Shown here one piece after another: positions 34,386 through 43,119 of a stretch of 64,000 nucleotides of DNA. The stretch comes from JACCZX01 sp963791315 (GTDB taxonomy: Bacteria > Pseudomonadota > Gammaproteobacteria > Burkholderiales > Burkholderiaceae_F), in contig CAWBRQ010000007.1 of assembly GCA_963791315.1 (NCBI GenBank), forward strand, positions 496,001 through 560,000. Direction: 5' to 3'. Both the position numbers and the translations under genes were made by a program. The notes under the pieces were generated by a model, which searched no databases, was not told the DNA's origin, and was given only the letters and a program-made list of their open reading frames with translations. The first letter of the stretch is position 1, and each line of letters starts with the position of its first letter.

Positions 34386-35394
34386 CTAGGGCACGCTGCG
34401 ATATTGCGCGTGCAACGTATCCATCCGCGAGCTCTGCAGCCCCGTGAACTGAAACATGCAGAAATCGTCCGTGTAATCCATGAAGTTTGTAATCGGATCG
34501 ACGCCCGGCTGTCTTTTTTCCTGCGCACGAATCGCGGCCGGTGGGGCAACCGTAGGCAGCTGAACGTTCCGCTGATGTATCGCTGACCTGATCACCCGAG
34601 GCGCTGCAGCCGCCCTGGAATGTGTGATACAGACCTAGCCAGTGACCGATCTCATGCGTGCCGGTGTCACCCAGGTTATAGGGTGCAGCCGAACCGCCCG
34701 GTACCGATGCGAAAAGAATCACGACGCCGTCGTTTCTGGGGCTGCGCGCGTAGTCCTGCGGAAACGTTGCCCACCCCAGTAAACCACCGCCGGGGTTCGC
34801 CGAATAGATATTCAGCGAGCCGGCCCCGCCCATCCGTAATGCCGCCTTGGCTTGCATCTCCGCGGTGGAGCCGGGCGACATCGTGTACCAGGCGGTATTC
34901 GTCGTACGTGATGTGGCAGCCAGGGTGAAACGGAAGGGCGTGCCCGCGAAAGCCGCGTTCAACACCGCCATCTGATCACTGATCTGACTGGCCGAAATGT
35001 CGCCATTGGCAATGCCGCTGCCGTTGTTGATCACATGGAAGTACACAGGAATGACGACCGTACCCGTAGCCCGTGTTGCAATGGGACTGCCGGCATCAGC
35101 TCGCGCCTTTAGAAAGTGACCGTGCTCAGTCTCGTTCAGCGCGCGCTCGTATTCGGTGACGTGGCGCGTGCTGCAACGGTTGCCTTCGTCAATGAAGGCT
35201 TTCTGATTCGACCAGACTCGGCCGTGAAAGTGGAACGGGCCGCCATGATCCTTGTCGGTTTCGCCGATCTGCGCCTTGATCTCAGCAGCTCGGCTTTCTG
35301 CGTCAACGTCTTGTTCTGGCGGAGCTGCCAGCACGGAGGCCGTCGCGATAGAAGTTGCTATCAACACTGCGCAGCGCAGTACGAAGCTTTGCAT
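34386..35394 (-). CDS. Secreted M43 (pappalysin-type) zinc metalloprotease (one frameshift)
   Basis: About 335 codons. Signal peptide MQSFVLRCAVLIATSIATAS followed by ASVLAAPPEQDVD; GAGAGGG before the ATG. The zinc motif HEIGHWLGLYHTF fits HExxHxxGxxH, with the downstream Cys pairs (GGCSASGDQVSDTS, YGCPTGRDSC) of this family. A frame change near 34,545 precedes the Met-turn segment NFMDYTDDFCMFQFTGLQ and the natural end MDTLHAQYRSVP. The propeptide region contains TGTVVIPVYFHVI. Probably an extracellular protease; substrate unknown. Confidence 0.87.
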
Positions 35395-35700
35395 CACACC
35401 CTCTCTCGTGTATCGGCCCAAGACGGCCATTCGCACATCGTAAGTAGGGTTGACAGCGCACCGCTAGGACGTCTTCGCATTAAGCTGAACGGCCTCGCGT
35501 GCGGATGTGTGCAGGCGGCTATGCGGTATTAATGAAGCTGGTAGACGCCTTGATCGAGTATTTGCGCGCTAATTACCGCGGCGACAGAATGGCGGTAGCG
35601 CACCCGTCCAGTGCTCGAGGGCGGGAACTCCGTAGGGTCCGCGTGTACGGCTGCGCTGATCGTGCCGAGTAACTGCTTCAAGAGCGACCGGGAGGTGACA
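35395..35700. other. 306-nt gap between metalloprotease and GFA-family gene
   Basis: Holds the divergent promoters of its two neighbours, which I cannot place, and one weak small reading frame listed separately. No hairpin or repeat stands out. The end contains CGGGAGG, the ribosome-binding site of the GFA-family gene. Confidence 0.5.
35532..35672 (+). CDS. Possible 46-residue ORF, doubtful
   Basis: Reads MKLVDALIEYLRANYRG and ends in an Arg-rich stretch (GRELRRVRVYGCADRAE). The N-terminal half looks protein-like (amphipathic helix) but there is no ribosome-binding site and the second half is GC-driven Arg. It could be a remnant of a longer gene or chance. Confidence 0.2.
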   Translation: MKLVDALIEYLRANYRGDRMAVAHPSSARGRELRRVRVYGCADRAE

Positions 35701-36116
35701 GTGACTTCTACACACATGCTGACCGGCGGCTGTCACTGCGGTGACGTGCACTACGAATGTGGCACTCCGGTTGCGAAGCCCGCAATCTGTCACTGCACTT
35801 CATGCCGTCGCACGATCGGCGCGCAGTGCTGCGGCGTGGATGTCCGTTCCGCGAACGACCTTCAGGTTGCTGCAAGGAGCGCTACGTGAGTACGCGTCGT
35901 CAGACGAAGGTGGTGCGAGGCTTTTGCGGACGCTGCGGGTGTTCCGTGAGCTACACGCATCGCAAGTACCCCGATGAGATCGATATCACGCTGGCGACGC
36001 TGGACGATCCGAATGCAATAGTTCCCACCGCTCACATCTGGATGAGCAACGCAATGTCGTGGGATCGGCCTGGCGATGGATTGCCGCAGCATGCAGAGTG
36101 GCGCAATGCGCCTTGA
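35701..36116 (+). CDS. GFA (CENP-V) family zinc protein (one frameshift)
   Basis: About 138 codons. The zinc-binding Mss4-like fold shows GGCHCGDVHYEC, CHCTSCRRTIGAQ and, after a frame change near 35,880, VVRGFCGRCGCSVSYTH; later LDDPNAIVPTAHIWMSNAMSW. The family includes glutathione-dependent formaldehyde-activating proteins, but most members lack a proven function. GTG start chosen because GGGAGGT lies just upstream; an ATG five codons later is the alternative. Confidence 0.85.
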
Positions 36117-36221
36117 ACTGATCGGAGTGACGCGAGTGCGATCGGTGCTGGTGCCGGCGGGCACTGGTCAACGGGATGTGTTCGAAGCTGCGTGCAGGGG
36201 GCTCCGTCCGACCGCTATCGA

Positions 36222-37064
36222 ATGCTGATGCGCGTTGCGCGCTCGTCGATGGCACTTATTTCAGGGCTTCTCGTCATCGTGCTCGCAGGTTGTATCGAAC
36301 GCATGTTCTTCTATCCGGATTCGGCGACGTACACGACGCCGGCGCAACTTGGGTTGCGTGCCGAAGATGTTCAGATCGTTACCGCCGATGGATCGCGATT
36401 GCATGGCTGGTTTCTGCCCGCCGTTGGCAATGTTAAAGGGACTGTGCTGCATCTGCATGGCAACGCGGCCAACGTCAGCAACCATTTGCCACTGATCTCC
36501 TGGCTGCCACCCCGCGGATACCACGTGCTGATGGTCGACTACCGCGGCTTCGGTCGCTCACAGGGCAAGCCGTCGTTGGATGGCGTTGTCGATGACGCAG
36601 GCGCAGCGCTCGCTTATTTACGCACGCGGCCCGATGTCGATGTGTCGAAGCTGATCGTTCTCGGACAAAGCATCGGCGGGGCTACCGCGCTGCGTCTGCT
36701 CGCGCGCGATTCGGCCGGCGTGCGGCTGGCGATTATCGATTCCGCATTCGCGAGCTATCGCGGCATCGCACGTGACGCGACCGCCGGCGGACCGCTGGGT
36801 CCGGTCGCTGCGCTGACTGCCGGTGTATTGCCCGGCCCCGACAAAGATCCAATTACCGCTTTGAAATCGATTCGCGTTCCGCTGATATTCGTGCACGGAA
36901 AGAAAGATTCAATCATCGACGCTGTCAACAGCGAACGGCTGCACGCCGCGGCGCCGGGCTCGCAATACTGGAGCGTCCCCGACGCGATGCACATCATGGC
37001 GCTATCTCAGCCCGGCTCGTGGCGCGAGAAGCTGGTACAGGCGATGGATGAAGCAGTGCGCTAG
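36222..37064 (+). CDS. Alpha/beta hydrolase lipoprotein
   Basis: 280 residues. A lipoprotein signal (ALISGLLVIVLAGCIERMFF) places it on a membrane. Serine hydrolase features: oxyanion HLHGNAANVSNHLPL, DYRGFGRSQGKPS, nucleophile elbow GQSIGGATALRLL, acid region VPLIFVHGKKDSIID and His in PDAMHIMAL. Intact; resembles BEM46/ABHD-type peptidase S9-like hydrolases. Several in-frame start codons exist between 36,192 and 36,249; the one used precedes a basic n-region. Its TAG is shared with the converging gene as the palindrome CTAG. Confidence 0.85.
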   Translation: MLMRVARSSMALISGLLVIVLAGCIERMFFYPDSATYTTPAQLGLRAEDVQIVTADGSRLHGWFLPAVGNVKGTVLHLHGNAANVSNHLPLISWLPPRGYHVLMVDYRGFGRSQGKPSLDGVVDDAGAALAYLRTRPDVDVSKLIVLGQSIGGATALRLLARDSAGVRLAIIDSAFASYRGIARDATAGGPLGPVAALTAGVLPGPDKDPITALKSIRVPLIFVHGKKDSIIDAVNSERLHAAAPGSQYWSVPDAMHIMALSQPGSWREKLVQAMDEAVR

Positions 37065-38206
37065 CGCAGATTACCGGTGTGCCCCAGCGAATAACGCCCG
37101 GGCTGCGGCCATACGGTCAGTCCGTGCGGTTCTTTGCCGACAGGAATTTTCTTGACCTCACCTGTCGCGGTATCGATTGCGTAGACGACGTCATCGAATC
37201 GCCCCGATAACCACAGCACCTTGCCATCGGCGCTGACGTTACCCATGTCAGGGCTGCCGCCACCTGGAATCGGCCACGTCTTTTCGACTTTGCGAGTGGC
37301 GAAGTCGATCACCGACACGCTGCCTTCCTTGCCGGCGCGCGGACCGTACACCTTGTGCGATCCGCGATTCGCAACGTACAGCTTGGTGCCGTCGCGGCTC
37401 GGATACACGCCGTGTGTGCCGACTCCGGTCTTGATGAACTCGGCTTCGGAAAATTTGTCGCCATCGATGACGTGCACGCCGTCGGCGTGCATGTCGGCCA
37501 CGTAGAAAAGCCTTCCGTCCGGCGAGACGCGAATGTCCTGCGGCATCCCGCCTCTCGAAAGTTTCAGATACCCGATGACCTTGCGATTGACCAGGTCGAC
37601 CTTGGCGAGCTTCCCAGTGAACTCACAGGTGAAGATCGCGTAGCGGCCGTCGATCGAGAAGTCGGCGTGATTCACGCCGCCGCACTCGGGCACCGCCAAC
37701 GAACCATGCATCTTCATCGTCTGTGCGTCGCGGAAGTCAAGTCGCTTGCGCGCTTCGGCGACGATGATCGCGAAGCGCCCATCGGGACTGAAGTACATGT
37801 TGTACGGATCGTCGACCGCTATTGACTTGCCGGGCTTGCCGGTTACCGGATCGATCGGCGTCAAGCTGCCGTCGGTACGATGCTCGGCGTTGTTGGCGAC
37901 CCACAGCGTCTTCAGATCCCACGATGGCACGACATGCTGCGGGTTGCGGCCGACCGGAAATTTGTCGACCACCTTCATCGTGGCCGGATCGATCACGTAC
38001 ACATCGTTCGATTGGCGGTTCGGCACATAGACGCGCGTGAGCGCGTTGGCAACTGCGGGACTGAGTTTGCCTGGCGCAGTTTCGCTGTAGAGATTTTTCG
38101 TATCAATGACCGGCGGTATGGCCGCAGTCGCGCCGTCGGTGGCCGGTTGCGCCACGATGACGCTCGACCATAGGGCCAGCACCGAGATGAATGAGCTACG
38201 ACGCAT
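37061..38206 (-). CDS. Secreted YVTN-type beta-propeller protein
   Basis: 381 residues, intact. Signal peptide MRRSSFISVLALWSSVIVAQ, then repeated propeller blades: RVYVPNRQSNDVYVIDPATM, LKTLWVANNAEH, MYFSPDGRFAIIVAEA, IRVSPDGRLFYVADMHADGVHVID, RDGTKLYVANRGSHKVYG and DDVVYAIDTATGEVKKIPVG. This is the YncE/nitrous-oxide-reductase-like propeller family; no catalytic residues can be named. Start taken at the ATG with AGGAA eight bases upstream; a second ATG 14 codons earlier encodes a Lys/Asn/Arg-rich stretch. Confidence 0.85.
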   Translation of the reverse strand: MRRSSFISVLALWSSVIVAQPATDGATAAIPPVIDTKNLYSETAPGKLSPAVANALTRVYVPNRQSNDVYVIDPATMKVVDKFPVGRNPQHVVPSWDLKTLWVANNAEHRTDGSLTPIDPVTGKPGKSIAVDDPYNMYFSPDGRFAIIVAEARKRLDFRDAQTMKMHGSLAVPECGGVNHADFSIDGRYAIFTCEFTGKLAKVDLVNRKVIGYLKLSRGGMPQDIRVSPDGRLFYVADMHADGVHVIDGDKFSEAEFIKTGVGTHGVYPSRDGTKLYVANRGSHKVYGPRAGKEGSVSVIDFATRKVEKTWPIPGGGSPDMGNVSADGKVLWLSGRFDDVVYAIDTATGEVKKIPVGKEPHGLTVWPQPGRYSLGHTGNLR

Positions 38207-38213
38207 CGATCTA

Positions 38214-38237
38214 TTCCTGTTTAACTTCCTGTTTAAC
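38214..38237. repeat. Tandem 12-bp direct repeat in front of the propeller gene
   Basis: TTCCTGTTTAAC occurs twice without a gap (minus strand GTTAAACAGGAA twice). Each copy carries an AGGAA, and the proximal one is the likely ribosome-binding site, so the gene has a duplicated Shine-Dalgarno unit. Confidence 0.8.
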
Positions 38238-38264
38238 AACCGCTTCAATCGTAAGCTATAGCGC

Positions 38265-39029
38265 TCAGGTCGCTTGGCCGTTGACGGCGCTCTTGTGACG
38301 CGAGTCCATGCCGTGCGCGGCGATTACATCGGCGAGCTTCGCTACGCCATCGCCAGTGGTCGAAATCGTTTTCAGCACAGGCCGCTTGCTTGCGGTACCG
38401 CGTCGCGCGGGAACCGAAAGCAGGTCACGCGCAGTACTGTCTGCGCCCGGCAGATCCGCTTTGTTCACGACAAAAATATCGGCGATCTCGAGCACGCCGG
38501 CCTTCAGCGCCTGAACTTCGTCTCCCAGGCCGGGTGGGTACACGACGACGCGCGTTCGCGCGAGCTTGGCAATCGCGACGTCCGATTGTCCAGCACCTAC
38601 CGTCTCGACCAGAATCAAGTCGAAGCCCGCAGCGTCGAGCACATCGACAGCCTGGGCAGTGGCGGTCGAGAGTCCGCCCGCGTGGCCGCGCGATGCGAGC
38701 GAGCGGATGAACACGCGCTCGTCCGCCTGGTGCTCTGCCATGCGGATACGGTCACCGAGCACAGCGCCGCCGCTAAACGGACTCGATGGATCGATCGCGA
38801 CGACAGCCACCGTGTGGCCTCGCTTCAGCAGTTCGCCGACCAGCGCGTTGACGAGAGTCGACTTGCCCGCGCCTGCGGGTCCCGTAATGCCGACGACGTG
38901 CGCACGGCCGAGATGCGCGCTCAACACTGCGCGCAGTGCCTCCGCACGCGTCGGCTCGTTTTCGATCGCTGTGATCGCACGTGCGATCGTGCGTCGGTCG
39001 CCCGCGAGGATGCGCTGTAGCCACTCCAC
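38265..39029 (-). CDS. MeaB/ArgK-family GTPase, short form
   Basis: G-protein chaperone that protects and reloads B12-dependent acyl-CoA mutases. 254 residues: P-loop GITGPAGAGKSTLVNALV, VVAIDPSSPFSGGAVLGDRIRM, DLILVETVGAGQSDVAIA (switch/Walker B) and FVVNKADLPG. Known MeaB and ArgK proteins are about 330 residues; here the chain ends soon after TGDGVAKLADVIAAHG, so the C-terminal dimerisation arm is missing. The stop is clean and no other frame supplies the arm. It follows the mutase gene by 11 nt. Confidence 0.88.
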   Translation of the reverse strand: MEWLQRILAGDRRTIARAITAIENEPTRAEALRAVLSAHLGRAHVVGITGPAGAGKSTLVNALVGELLKRGHTVAVVAIDPSSPFSGGAVLGDRIRMAEHQADERVFIRSLASRGHAGGLSTATAQAVDVLDAAGFDLILVETVGAGQSDVAIAKLARTRVVVYPPGLGDEVQALKAGVLEIADIFVVNKADLPGADSTARDLLSVPARRGTASKRPVLKTISTTGDGVAKLADVIAAHGMDSRHKSAVNGQAT

Positions 39030-39040
39030 TCAGCGGCCTG

Positions 39041-40720
39041 CTAAACGACTGCGAGCGGTTGTCCAAACCCCAGCTCACGACGCAGTACGGCGCAGACCTC
39101 GCCGTGCGTCGCGCCGGCCCCGGTCGCCTCAACGATGCTCGCCATCACGTTTGCAGTGCCTTGTGCGCAGCGCGCGAGCGCGTCGAGCGCTTTGGATGCT
39201 TCGGCGTTCGATCGATTGCGCTTGAACGCCTTCAGGCGCGCGATCTGCGCCTCGATCATTGCAGGGTCGGGGTAAGGCTGCGAGCGATAGTCGTGCGGAT
39301 CTTCGTCGACCTGGTACGCATTGACTCCAACGACCGTCTGCTCACCGCTTTCGATCTTCGATTGATGCGCCAGCGCGGATTCGCCAATCATCCGTTGGAC
39401 GAGCCCGTCTTCGACCGCCTTGTACATGCCGCCTGCCGCGTCGATTCTCGCGATGACCGCTTCGATCTCGGCCTGCATCTGATCGGTCAGGGTCTCAACG
39501 TAGTACGAGCCGCCGAGCGGGTCGATGACGTCGGTCAACTGCGCCTCCTCGCGCAGGATGTTTTGCGTGGCGATCGCGATCCGCGCCGCTTCTGCGCCCG
39601 GCACCGACAACGCCTCGTCGTAGCCGTCGGTGTGCAGCGACTGCAACCCACCGAATATGCCGGCCATTGCTTGCGCGGTGACGCGTGCGATGTTGTTCAA
39701 CGGTTGCTGGCGCGTCAGATCGGCGCCCGATGTTTGTCCGTGAAACTTGAAGCGCCACGACTTCGGATCCTTTGCGCCGAGTCGCTCGCGCGCGTAGCGT
39801 GCCCACAATCGTCGCCCGGCGCGAAACTTTGCGATCTCCTCAAAAAAGCTGATCGAGATGTCGAAGAAAAACGTGAAGCGAGGCAGAAAGCGATCCGGGT
39901 CCATGCCACGTGCGATGCAATCCTCGGCGTACTGCAGCGCAGCCGCGAGCGTGAAGCCCATCGCTTGCGCGGGTGTTGCACCGGCCTGCTGCGTGTGTTG
40001 CCCGACGACCGACAATGGATTCCAGCCGGGCAGCGACTCGTTGGCAAACTGGATGTGATCGGTCAGCACGCGGCGCGCACCTGGCAGCGCCAGCCGAAAG
40101 AACATGTGATTGGCGACGCAGTGCGATAGATAGTCCGACTGGTTCGATGTGCCGGTGATCTTGCTCCATGGAATGTTGCGGCGTTTGGCCACGGCGAGCA
40201 GCAGCGCCAGCAGCGTAAATGGCGATGGGTCGTTTAGCGCGCACGAGATGCGATCGAGCGGAACATCGGTCAGCGCGATGTCCATGTCTTCGACGCTGTT
40301 GACGACTGCGCCGCAGGTACCGAGCAGCTCGGGCGGCGCTTCATCGGCGTCGTAGCCGCGATAGACCGAATTGCACGGAATCAGCGACAGCGCCGTCCCG
40401 CCGTGCGCCAGAATTTCTTTCAAGCGCTTGTTGTAGTCGGCGGGCGTGCCCCAACCGATCAACTGCCGCTGAGTCCAGCTGCGGCCGCGGTGCATCGACG
40501 CGTAAATACCGCGCGTGTTCGGGTACTCGCCGGGAAAGCCGATATCGGCGAAAAAGTTTTCGCTCGCGCGATCACGCGGCGTGTACAGCGGCTTGATGTC
40601 GATGCCCGAACGATTGATCGAGTGCTTTTCGTCCGCGGTTGCGTTGTACGCGTCCTGCCAGCGGCGCTCGGCCTGTTCCAGCTCGGATTCGAACAAGCGC
40701 GCCTGATCGGGTTTGTTCAT
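39041..40720 (-). CDS. B12-dependent acyl-CoA mutase, catalytic (large) subunit, substrate uncertain
   Basis: 559 residues, intact, methylmalonyl-CoA-mutase-type TIM barrel without its own B12 domain. YPNTRGIYASMHRGRSWTQRQ, HGGTALSLIP, DRISCALNDPSPFTLLALLLA, GTSNQSDYLSHCVANHMFF, NPLSVVGQHTQQAGATPAQAM, FKFHGQTSGADLTRQQPLNN and LHTDGYDEAL are visible. By eye-alignment with Propionibacterium MutB, Tyr89 becomes His (IYASMH), His244 is kept (GQH) and Arg207 appears kept (ARRVL). The 2-subunit layout resembles isobutyryl-CoA mutase, but the signature segments differ from methylmalonyl-, isobutyryl- and ethylmalonyl-CoA mutases I know. GAGGG precedes the ATG. Confidence 0.85.
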   Translation of the reverse strand: MNKPDQARLFESELEQAERRWQDAYNATADEKHSINRSGIDIKPLYTPRDRASENFFADIGFPGEYPNTRGIYASMHRGRSWTQRQLIGWGTPADYNKRLKEILAHGGTALSLIPCNSVYRGYDADEAPPELLGTCGAVVNSVEDMDIALTDVPLDRISCALNDPSPFTLLALLLAVAKRRNIPWSKITGTSNQSDYLSHCVANHMFFRLALPGARRVLTDHIQFANESLPGWNPLSVVGQHTQQAGATPAQAMGFTLAAALQYAEDCIARGMDPDRFLPRFTFFFDISISFFEEIAKFRAGRRLWARYARERLGAKDPKSWRFKFHGQTSGADLTRQQPLNNIARVTAQAMAGIFGGLQSLHTDGYDEALSVPGAEAARIAIATQNILREEAQLTDVIDPLGGSYYVETLTDQMQAEIEAVIARIDAAGGMYKAVEDGLVQRMIGESALAHQSKIESGEQTVVGVNAYQVDEDPHDYRSQPYPDPAMIEAQIARLKAFKRNRSNAEASKALDALARCAQGTANVMASIVEATGAGATHGEVCAVLRRELGFGQPLAVV

Positions 40721-40730
40721 GGCGTTTCCC

Positions 40731-41168
40731 TCATTGCATCTCACTGCGTCGCATTGCACGCACGCGCGCCGATAGCGTGCGAATCTCCTCGGCGATTTGT
40801 TCGAGCGACGTGCCCGGGTGGAACACGCGCGCGACCCCTGCATCGAGCAGCAGCTTTTCATCGCGCGCCGGCACGATGCCGCCGACGATGACCTGCACAT
40901 CGTCGACACCTGCTTCACGCAGCGCCGTCATCAGGCGCGGCACCAGCAGGTGATCGGTCGCGAGCGACGAGATGCCGATGACTTCGGCGTCTTCCTCGAT
41001 CGCAAGCTTGACCACGGTCGACACTTCCTGCCACGGCGGCGTGTAGATGACCTCCATTCCGGCGTCGCGCAGGAATGCTGCGACCAATCGGCTGCCGCGA
41101 TCGTGTCCGTCAAATCCAATCTTGGTGACGATGACTTTCGGAGGATAAGGTGAAGGAAGGTCAGCCAC
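40731..41168 (-). CDS. B12-binding (small) subunit of acyl-CoA mutase
   Basis: 145 residues. PPKVIVTKIGFDGHDRGSRLVAAFLRDAG contains DxHxxG (DGHDRG), whose His coordinates cobalt in the base-off/His-on mode; then EVIGISSLATDH and VIVGGIVPARDEKLLLDAGVARVFHPGT complete the Rossmann-like domain. GTG start chosen: AAGGAGG lies six bases upstream, far better than a TTG nine codons earlier. It overlaps the tetR stop by eight bases and precedes the large-subunit gene by 10 nt. Confidence 0.93.
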   Translation of the reverse strand: MADLPSPYPPKVIVTKIGFDGHDRGSRLVAAFLRDAGMEVIYTPPWQEVSTVVKLAIEEDAEVIGISSLATDHLLVPRLMTALREAGVDDVQVIVGGIVPARDEKLLLDAGVARVFHPGTSLEQIAEEIRTLSARVRAMRRSEMQ

Positions 41169-41754
41169 CTTGCGCCTCCTTAAGGAAGCCGACAAACTTG
41201 CGCGCCAGAGAGCGCGGCGTATCGCGCCCCGGCGAGGTAAACCAGAAGCGCGACCAGTTCAGCGCGCCGATCAGCATCAATCGCAGCGCCTTGCGGTCGG
41301 CCCCATGGGCGAGCGGCAGCGCGCCTACTAGCGCTGCGAACTGATCCTCGTATTCGTCACGCAGCTCGGCCAGACGCGCCGCAGCGGCCGCCACGTCATT
41401 CGGCAACACGCGGATCAACACTTGCGCGTAGTCGCTGCGCCGAAGCACGGTTTGCAGGTGCGCGGTACACGCTGCCTGCAGCCGCGACCAGGGTTCGGAC
41501 TCCTTCGCGATTGCGATGCGCACATTGGCCAGCAACTCCTCGACGCCGCGCTCGTAGACCGCGACCAGCAAATCTTCCTTGGCAGCGAAGTGGTAGTAGA
41601 GAGACCCCGGCAACATTCCGCACTCTTGCGCGATATCTCGCATCGAGGTTGCAACGTAGCCTTTATCGGCAAACAAGCGCGCCGCGGCGTCGAGCAGAGT
41701 CGACAGGCGGTTGTCAGAACGAGGGGAGCGCAACGCGACAGCGGGCATCGGCAT
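41161..41754 (-). CDS. TetR-family transcriptional regulator of the mutase operon
   Basis: 197 residues. The N-terminal helix-turn-helix LDAAARLFADKGYVATSMRDIAQECGMLPGSLYYHFAAKEDLL is the classical TetR motif. The C-terminal ligand domain is helical with no recognised pocket. It is first in the operon and a perfect palindrome overlaps its promoter, so it very probably represses itself and the mutase genes until an acyl-CoA or similar ligand appears. Confidence 0.92.
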   Translation of the reverse strand: MPMPAVALRSPRSDNRLSTLLDAAARLFADKGYVATSMRDIAQECGMLPGSLYYHFAAKEDLLVAVYERGVEELLANVRIAIAKESEPWSRLQAACTAHLQTVLRRSDYAQVLIRVLPNDVAAAAARLAELRDEYEDQFAALVGALPLAHGADRKALRLMLIGALNWSRFWFTSPGRDTPRSLARKFVGFLKEAQGG

Positions 41755-41772
41755 AAGGCTGACAACTCAGCC

Positions 41773-41822
41773 TAAACCAAACGAACGTTTGGTTTATACC
41801 GGCGCCAAACGGCGACTGTCAA
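41773..41822 (-). promoter_or_regulatory. Sigma-70 promoter and TetR operator of the acyl-CoA mutase operon
   Basis: Minus strand TTGACA (41,822-41,817), a 17-bp spacer and GTATAA (41,799-41,794). Overlapping the -10 and the expected start site is a perfect palindrome, TAAACCAAACG and its complement around AA (41,773-41,796, 24 bp). It lies 18 bases before the tetR ATG. Operator position fits repression by steric block. Confidence 0.85.
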
Positions 41823-41879
41823 GTCGAATGATCTGCGTAAGCTGGCGTTCCAGGATGTGCGTTTGACTTGGTCAACGTT

Positions 41880-42615
41880 CTAGCGATACAGCACCTGGCA
41901 CCGCATTGCAGAAAAAGCTGCGCCGCTGACTCCGTCCGAGATGCCGACGAAACTGCAGCCGGATGTCGCAGCGCGGACAGATCTTCTTTGCGTGCGCCAG
42001 CCAATGTCTCTTCAGGACGAAGGCTTTCTTCCAGCGATAGAAATCGAAGCTGTATTCGCGTGCCTGCTTGATCAGTTCACCCAGCTTTCGGGGCGGCAAC
42101 GCGCCGATGTGGCTTTCCGGATGAACGCGAATCCGAAACAGCACTTCGTTCTTGATGATATTGCCGACACCCGCAAAGATCGACTGATCGAGCAACGCAT
42201 CGCACGCCAGCATGCTCGGCTGTAACTTCAGTTTTCGACGCGCGGCGCGCGGGCTCCATGCGTCACTCATGACGTCCGCTTTCCAGTCGTACGCTTGATC
42301 CAAATCTCCTTCGACGTATTTCAATGAGCACGAGTAGAAGTTCAACTCGCCTCTTGCAAATGCCAGACTCATCCGAGGCGCCGCCTCCTTGCGCTCGTTG
42401 ATTCGATAGCTCCCGAAGAGCATGAAGTGCACGCGCATCGCAAAGTGCGGAAAGCAAATCAGAAAGTGTTTCCCCCAACTTCGAAACGCGGTGACTTTCT
42501 GACCGCGCATCCGTTGCAAGTCGAGTTTGCTGTTGCCCTCTACACGTTGGACTTTGCGGCCAACGAACGGCGCGACTTGCTCGCGCAAAATGACGATCGA
42601 AGGACCCTCCGGCAT
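41880..42615 (-). CDS. Fpg/Nei-family DNA glycosylase (one frameshift)
   Basis: Bifunctional base-excision glycosylase/AP lyase, about 244 codons. MPEGPSIVILREQV has the catalytic Pro1-Glu2 after Met removal; LDLQRMRGQKVTAFRSWGKHFLI carries the catalytic lysine region; LLDQSIFAGVGNIIKNEVLF is the helix-two-turn-helix. The zinc finger CPRCDIRLQFRRHLGRSQRRSFFC is followed by a one-base insertion near 41,900; correcting it restores the second Cys pair as CNACQVLYR and a TAG. Sequence resembles the endonuclease VIII-like Burkholderia protein more than Fpg. Confidence 0.88.
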
Positions 42616-42627
42616 TTTCGCGCCGCA

Positions 42628-43119
42628 CTAGCGTTCGTAGACGACGAACGAATGCCCAAATGGCTGCTTGTCTGTCGGCGGGTGATCCTCACGGCTTGTC
42701 TCGCGCCACTGCCTCCGGTCGAGTGCAGGCATGAGCGTATCGCCGTCAAAGTCGGCGTCGATCTCGGTGAGCAAAACCCGACTCGCACGTGGCATCGCAG
42801 CGGCGTAGAGCTGGGCGCCGCCGATGATGAACACCTGTTCGACGTCGCCAACGAGCCGGAACGCCTGATCCAGACTGCCGACGACGTCGGCACCTGTCGC
42901 GATATAGGTGCGGTCACGTGTGACGACAATGTTGCGCCGGCCCGGGAGGGCGCGCCCGATCGATTCCCACGTCTTGCGACCCATGACGATCGGGTGCCCC
43001 ATCGTCACACGCTTGAAATACGCTTGTTCGCCGGGGATTTTCCACGGCATTTGATTGTTGCGGCCGATCACTCCATTGCGCGCGCGCGCTGCGATCAGCG
43101 TGATGATCGGAGAGGTCAC
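42628..43119 (-). CDS. folA: Dihydrofolate reductase
   Basis: NADPH-dependent reduction of dihydrofolate. 163 residues, intact: PIITLIAARARNGVIGRNNQMPWKIPGE (substrate site), YFKRVTMGHPIVMGRKTWESIGRALPGRRNIVVTR (cofactor site, in pieces), VFIIGGAQLYAAAM. GTG start overlapping the thyA stop by four bases (GTGA), so it is coupled to thymidylate synthase, which makes its substrate. Confidence 0.96.
   Translation of the reverse strand: MTSPIITLIAARARNGVIGRNNQMPWKIPGEQAYFKRVTMGHPIVMGRKTWESIGRALPGRRNIVVTRDRTYIATGADVVGSLDQAFRLVGDVEQVFIIGGAQLYAAAMPRASRVLLTEIDADFDGDTLMPALDRRQWRETSREDHPPTDKQPFGHSFVVYER

Noticed and set aside
38981..40129. 382-residue frame opposite meaB and the mutase gene
   Set aside because: Shadow; Arg/Leu-rich and without motifs, while the minus strand encodes clear enzymes.
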